From Ichthyophonus hoferi (lineage: Eukaryota; Opisthokonta; Ichthyosporea; Ichthyophonida; Ichthyophonidae), in assembly GCA_002751075.1 (NCBI GenBank), contig NAOQ01000734.1, forward strand, positions 13,997-24,610: a stretch of 10,614 bases of DNA, in the 5' to 3' direction. Within the stretch, counting starts at the first letter, position 1. The number at the start of each line of letters is the position of its first letter. Of the stretch, positions 6,219 through 10,614 are shown piece by piece. The translations under genes and the position numbers were made by a program. The notes beneath the pieces were generated by a model that saw only the letters and a list, made by a program, of their open reading frames with translations, was not told where the DNA came from and did no database searches.

Positions 6219-8057
6219 CATATAGTTGGTCCGAAGCACTGATAGCAAGCATATGATGAAATGATCAGTCTTATTAGTTAATTGAACAACACTTTCTACA
6301 AAGTAAATTAATTTGTCAATAAATATTATGTGAGCTCTTTCATTAATGAGGTAATTAGTTAACGAGCCATTCAAATGAGGATGAAATAGTACTGAAGTAT
6401 GGAGATAAGATCAGACAATTCTAGTAGATCTCTGTAATTTTTTGTGAAGTGTCTTAGCCATTAAGAATCTTAATGATTGGTCCCATTTACACCAATAATA
6501 TAATACAACCATACAGGTACTAACCGCAATTGGCGTGTAAGATAAGCAAAGATCGAGAAAGTATAAATAGAAACATAAACTACTAGTAAAGACCCCTATC
6601 CCCTATATGCATATGTGGCGTTCCCACTGAAATTGCTCGTCACATACAAAATTTTGCATTTAATTATTTAATTATTTAATTAAACAATATCACAATATAT
6701 TTGTATGTAATCAATGCATTGTTATCGTAATGTCTAGGTCATCATTGGCGCTTGAATACGATAATCAGCATCGAGATCTCTTGCTCTTCCAGGAATAAGA
6801 TAATGTAATGTAAGTTACACTTTTAATAATCCAATTAGGGTAGTTGAGTGTCACGTATCTTGCCTGATTTTCCCACTAAAAAACTACTTGTTGAACCAGT
6901 AAAAATATAAGAGAAACATTATATACCCTGTCTTAATTTTAAACTGTTAATCTGACAATGCCCCAGATCAGGTGGCGGACTATAATGCAAACAAAACTAG
7001 AAGCCCCGTTTCAACCACATAGTGGTTAGTGTGCACCATTATAAACACATGTGATGTAGTGAGACTGATTTCAGATCAAACTGTATGCCTAATGTAAAAT
7101 GCTATTCAGGAATTAATCTCAATCTAAATCCTTACTACATAGGCTTGATAGATAATCTCTACTACTTAATTAATTGCAGATAATAAATAGTTCTATTGAT
7201 TATTACATATAAACATCTTATCTATTTACACCAACCCATTCTCAGTTCAAAGCAATTACATACATTTTAGAACAAATGCAAGTGAAAATATATATAGTAG
7301 TCTAAGTTATGTATGCCCAGCATTCATTCAGTAGGAAAGACTAAAGTATAGTACAGCTATTTTTAATAACGACGTCGTAGTCATTTCATAGGGTATGTTA
7401 GTTATAGTCCATTAGTCTGTAACGCCTGCAGAGACTTGTATGTGTGCTACATACACAACATATGTAAACATATATATATATATATATATATAGGAAAAAT
7501 GACTAGTAATAATTAATTAATTAGTTATTAGGCTCTGAAGTAGTTTTCAAATACTGACATACGCAGCATAAGCAAAATAACAACAATTATAATTATCTAA
7601 TTAATTAAGAATGGGTTTTGCCTGTGACAACAACACACATGCGTTCTTGTTTTTTCTGCAGTTATACTCAATACACTTCTTTTCCCATTACATACTATCT
7701 AATTTTCTGTTTGTAATTGTAGTTACCATCCATAATGGGCAATAAATGACCAAGGTAGTAGCTAGTTACATCAAAGCATACATTAAACATAATTTAAATA
7801 TAAGTATTTGTAAATATATATATAAATATATATTCACATTTTTAATAATACATGGATATTCAGCAAACATCATTGTCTCTCAACCAATAGATTATCAATG
7901 ATAAGAGAATATTTACATTTCTTGATAATGATTGGGGGCATCAGAATCGGAATGATGACCAATCTTGCTTGCCCTAGACCAGTTTATTCTGTATATAAAA
8001 GTACATACATTATATTTACATCAAAGAGGGAGTTGATCTACTCATACGATATTTTAT

Positions 8058-8124
8058 AGTAATAATAATAATACTAATCATACTACTACTACCAATAATA
8101 GTAATAGTAATAATAATAATAGTA

Positions 8125-8174
<50 letters not shown>

Positions 8175-8180
8175 AATATT
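8058..8180 (+). repeat. AAT/AGT trinucleotide microsatellite in the spacer
   Basis: AAT units with ACT and AGT variants, compositionally like the repeat in the CLC intron at 3104-3315 and the one at the right edge. No function is evident. Confidence 0.92.
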
Positions 8181-8348
8181 AATGATACTGATCATAACAA
8201 ACCCCTAGCCAATAAGAACATTAATATAATGTATGACCAAGGGTACCAACCAACCATAAGCCAAATATATCACCCACAGTGTGATAATCTGCCTATGTAT
8301 ATATTATTGCATTCTGATACAAGGGATGTTTAGCTAATTTAGCATCAG

Positions 8349-8429
8349 TATAGTACATGCAGTTGTATAAATGAATATAGTACATGCAGTTGTATAAATG
8401 AATATAGTACATGCAGTTGTATAAATGAA
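8349..8429 (+). repeat. Three perfect copies of a 27-bp repeat
   Basis: The unit starts TATAGTACATGCAGTTGTAT and ends AAATGAA. Three identical copies abut with no mismatch, about 260 bp beyond the NAPRT stop codon on that gene's 3' side. Identity suggests a recent expansion. Confidence 0.97.
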
Positions 8430-8541
8430 CAACTTATCCAGATATATTTCCATCTATCTATATCTCAGGTTTGGGACTACCCCACAAATATAAAATTATG
8501 TGGGCGATCCAGGCCCAGCCAACTAAATCAACTCTATATAA

Positions 8542-8563
8542 ACGCATATAGCTATATATGCGT
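8542..8563. repeat. Short palindrome with a 9-bp stem
   Basis: ACGCATATA and TATATGCGT form a perfect 9-bp stem around a 4-base loop, about 125 bp downstream of the NAPRT stop codon. It could be part of the NAPRT 3' UTR as a hairpin, but nothing shows a role. Confidence 0.5.
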
Positions 8564-8686
8564 ACTAAAATATTCTATATATATATGTGTATGTAATGCA
8601 AACACATACAATACACCACACTATCCCTTGGTAAATTCTACACTATACCAACATATACATGTGGATGTGTGCCAACCACAGTCTCT

Positions 8687-8844
8687 CTAAGACAATTCGC
8701 TAATAGGAGTCTCGTTCAACCACAGATCATGCAGTTTGGTAAACAATTCTTCAGTGACTGAGACCTTGTAGGGTGTAGGGTTACACACACGGAGATGGTC
8801 AGGTCGGATAGTCTTCAACTGCTCCTGCACATAGGCACGTACCT
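8687..8844 (-). CDS. NAPRT: NAPRT terminal exon with stop
   Basis: The acceptor is CATACAG. The first two bases complete a Glu codon, followed by VRAYVQEQLKTIRPDHLRVC, NPTPYKVSVTEELFTKLHDL and WLNETPISELS, stop at 8689-8687. L..IRPDHLRV.NP.PYKV..T..L is the conserved end of the family. Acceptance two bases later (CAGAG) would break the frame. Confidence 0.94.
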
Positions 8845-10136
8845 CTGTATGTGTATATGCATGTGTATGTATATATGTATATGTGTAGGTATACGTAGGT
8901 GTATGTAGGTGTAGGGAGAAGGAAAGGTAAGGAGGTGATATATATATATATATGCAAGTAATCTTGTAAGCGTGCACGGAATTAATTGCTTAGGCACAAT
9001 ACTATATATATAAGGGAATGACTAATGGGAAGTCTAATAGGACGATAGTATAGTAGTAAGACAGTATAATATTGCAACAGTATGCATATATATATCATTA
9101 ATTTAGTATAAAAACATGTTAGTAAGATAGTATGATAGTATGAAAGGATGACGGTATACATGACAATACATCTGTGTGTATACACTAGTATACGTTATAC
9201 ATATAAGGGGGGATCTATTACCTTGGGGCGAGCGTTTAAATCCTGATGCCTCAGTTACTTTACCCTCGCTCCAACACAGGTTGAGCAGCTTATGGATCTG
9301 AAAAACAATGTAAAATAGTGAGATATATGCAGGGTAGAGATAACATACATAGTGTATAGTATAGTGTCGTATATATATCATAGTATAAATAGGATAGCAT
9401 AGATAGGATAGATATTGCATAAGATAAAATTATAAATAAAAAATATGTAAGACAGTACAATCATCTAGCATACAATATGTTTATGTAAAATACCATTGCT
9501 CAATAACATGTTTAATAAATGAATATTAAATTTAATTAAATATGTATATATGCTAATATATCCAATACAAACTATTATGAGATAACTGTGCATATGGGCT
9601 ATAAAGGTTCGAGTATAGTATAGTATGGTATAGTATAATGTAGTATAGTATAGTATAATGTAGTATAGTATAGTATAATGTAGTATAGTATAGTATAAGG
9701 TAGGGTAGTATAGTATAAAGTAGTATAGTATAGTATAAGGTAGTATAGTATAGTATAATGTAGTATAGTGAAGTATAATGTAGTATAGTATAATATAATG
9801 TAGGGTAGTATAGTATAATGCCGAGTGGCATAGTATAATGTAGGGTGGTATAGTGTTATACAAAGAGATAGAGGGAGATATGATTATATGGCCGAATAGT
9901 TGGACAAATATACATATATACATACATAAAAACATACAAACATAAAAAAATACAACACCTATACATACACTTGCGGGAGTAACCCATGCTCTCTTTCTAG
10001 GTATAAAGGGATGACGACATAGAACCCTCTCACCAGCGTTAGGTTGAGGAGAGTCCTCGGATCTCAAAAGATCTAGCATAGCAATGCCATCCTTTCCTAT
10101 CAAACGGTAGGTTTTCTTACGTCCGGGTAGAGTAAC
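8687..10136 (-). CDS. NAPRT: Nicotinate phosphoribosyltransferase, C-terminal part (last 3 exons, 5' end outside window)
   Basis: On the minus strand the exons are 10136-9969, 9297-9222 and 8844-8687, joining in frame to 133 residues plus TAG. The enzyme makes nicotinate mononucleotide from nicotinic acid and PRPP with ATP hydrolysis, the entry to the Preiss-Handler NAD pathway, in the cytosol. The C-terminal pattern matches animal NAPRT as recalled: VTLPGRKKTYRLIGKDG (family K.TLPG.K..FRL), then VTPASIHKLLNLCWSEGKV (family V.PA.VEPLLRLC...G.L), then IRPDHLRVCNPTPYKVSVTE near the end (family L.PEHRRLRSP..Y.V..S). The catalytic core, about 400 residues in the family, lies beyond the right edge, so activity cannot be judged. 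All splice sites seen are GT-AG. Confidence 0.93.
8850..8953 (-). repeat. G-poor ACATAC-type repeat and TA run upstream of the NAPRT terminal exon
   Basis: On the NAPRT sense strand this reads as a TA run, then a C/T-rich stretch, then CTACATACACCTACG-like and ACACATAC-like units ending at the acceptor CATACAG. It resembles the repeat tracts before two CLC acceptors. Confidence 0.75.
9222..9297 (-). CDS. NAPRT: NAPRT exon: KLLNLC segment
   Basis: A 76-nt exon with acceptor GTTTTTCAG and donor G|GTAATA, leaving one base over. It encodes IHKLLNLCWSEGKVTEASGF and KRSPQ. It matches the PLLRLCLQQGQL part of mammalian NAPRT. Confidence 0.92.
9621..9860 (-). repeat. 20-bp minisatellite, 12 copies, in the NAPRT intron
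   Basis: On the + strand the unit is TAGTATAGTATAGTATAATG, in exact 20-bp register from 9621 to 9860; copies at 9641 and 9661 are identical and the outer ones more diverged. From 9621 to 9820 the + strand has no C, so the NAPRT sense strand has no G. Long Tyr/Leu/Ile open frames here come from the repeat. Confidence 0.95.
9969..10136 (-). CDS. NAPRT: NAPRT exon: TLPG.K segment
   Basis: This 168-nt exon runs phase 0 to phase 0 between acceptor TATATAG and donor AGT|GTATGT. It encodes VTLPGRKKTYRLIGKDGIAM, LDLLRSEDSPQPNAGERVLC and RHPFIPRKRAWVTPAS. A donor two bases earlier (GTGTAT) would break the frame to the next exon. Upstream DNA to the window end reads as intron. Confidence 0.93.
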
Positions 10137-10539
10137 CTATATATGGTGGGTATATGTACATATATGGGATAAATATGAATCAATAATCAGACCAATCACA
10201 GAATGAGGATGTAAAAATAAATGCCATATGTACCAATAGGTGGTTTGGAAGGCTTGGAATGGTCAGTTAGGATTGGAGATTGATATTTTAAAATATTAAT
10301 ATGATAATAGGTTCACTGGTTCAAATATTAAATAATTATAATACACTTTGATGGGCATACTCATTAATTAATATACTAATTAATTGATATACTCACTACT
10401 TAATATACTAATAGAATAATATGCCCGTTAATTAAGGGGTCCATAGCAATGGATTAACAACTTAAGGGGGGCTTATCTTTTGAAACTACATTGAAAATAT
10501 TAAGATCAGATTTTACTACAGCCACTACTAATAGGGATA
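10137..10539 (-). other. Upstream NAPRT intron, cut by the window edge
   Basis: AT-rich DNA with no stretch matching the preceding part of NAPRT (the family's GGVYKL...P..K segment). It therefore appears to be intron, with several TTAATTAAT/ACTAATT palindromic stretches at about 10360-10440. Confidence 0.65.
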
Positions 10540-10614
10540 GATTATTATTATTATTACTATTACTATTATTATTATTACTATTATTATTACTATTATTATT
10601 ACTATTATTATTAC
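10540..10614. repeat. ATT/ACT microsatellite at the right edge
   Basis: ATTATTATTACT-type units continue to the last base and so probably beyond the window. Composition is the complement of the AAT repeats at 3104 and 8058. Confidence 0.93.

Larger units (their letters stand above)
6072..8686. other. Spacer between two convergent genes
   Basis: About 2.6 kb with no convincing gene on either strand. It should hold both 3' UTRs. The one notable open frame (minus strand, 6123-6374, 83 codons) resembles no family I know and overlaps the presumed CLC 3' UTR. Simple repeats are listed separately. I saw no tRNA, no terminal inverted repeats and no transposase-like sequence. AT-rich palindromic stretches such as 7508-7529 look like low-complexity DNA. 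Confidence 0.6.

Noticed and set aside
6123-6374. 83-codon minus-strand open frame in the spacer
   Set aside because: No family resemblance, AT-driven composition, and it lies in the presumed 3' UTR of the convergent CLC gene. Not enough to call a gene.
7508-7529. Near-palindrome AATAATTAATTAATTAGTTATT as a possible transposon end
   Set aside because: Made only of AT-rich low-complexity words; no matching partner end or target duplication was found.
6072-8686. CRISPR array, tRNA or mobile element in the spacer
   Set aside because: The only regular repeat is a 27-bp direct tandem without spacers, no tRNA-like promoter boxes were seen, and no transposase or reverse-transcriptase motif is present.
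9465-10103. 212-codon minus-strand open frame
   Set aside because: Only its first part (to 9969) is real NAPRT exon. The Tyr/Leu/Ile remainder is intronic 20-bp repeat read through the donor; splicing to 9297 gives the family sequence.

Overview
The window is AT-rich, intron-dense eukaryotic DNA, full of microsatellites and minisatellites, with the ends of two convergent protein-coding genes. Neither gene is complete: both 5' portions lie outside the window. Compact introns, a surviving minor-spliceosome intron and animal-type CLC-3/4/5 and NAPRT proteins suggest an early-branching animal such as a sponge. That placement is inference, and no species can be named from the sequence.

Left part, + strand, 56-6071: twelve exons and the stop codon of an intracellular CLC-type chloride/proton exchanger of the CLC-3/4/5 branch. 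The exons join in one frame (1269 nt, 422 residues plus stop). They cover the second half of the membrane domain and both C-terminal CBS domains. Eleven introns were placed by protein homology and splice phase. Ten have GT-AG ends. The seventh (4047-4273) has AT-AC ends with a U12-type donor and branch site, so it is a minor-spliceosome intron; it splits the codon just before the conserved pore tyrosine.

The CLC introns contain several decayed tandem copies of the gene's own exon-intron boundaries (2692-2775, 3551-3725, 4979-5160), an 18-bp minisatellite, an AAT microsatellite and very G-poor sense-strand tracts that run up to acceptors.

Middle part, 6072-8686: a gene-poor spacer between the two 3' ends. 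It holds presumed 3' UTRs, one candidate poly(A) signal, an AAT-type microsatellite, three perfect copies of a 27-bp repeat and a small palindrome. No convincing gene or mobile element was seen in it.

Right part, - strand, 10136 down to 8687: the last three exons of nicotinate phosphoribosyltransferase (NAPRT), the first enzyme of the Preiss-Handler route to NAD (402 nt, 133 residues plus stop). Its introns carry a regular 20-bp minisatellite and other repeats. The rest of the gene lies beyond the right edge. The two genes have no known shared pathway; their pairing looks like simple tail-to-tail adjacency.
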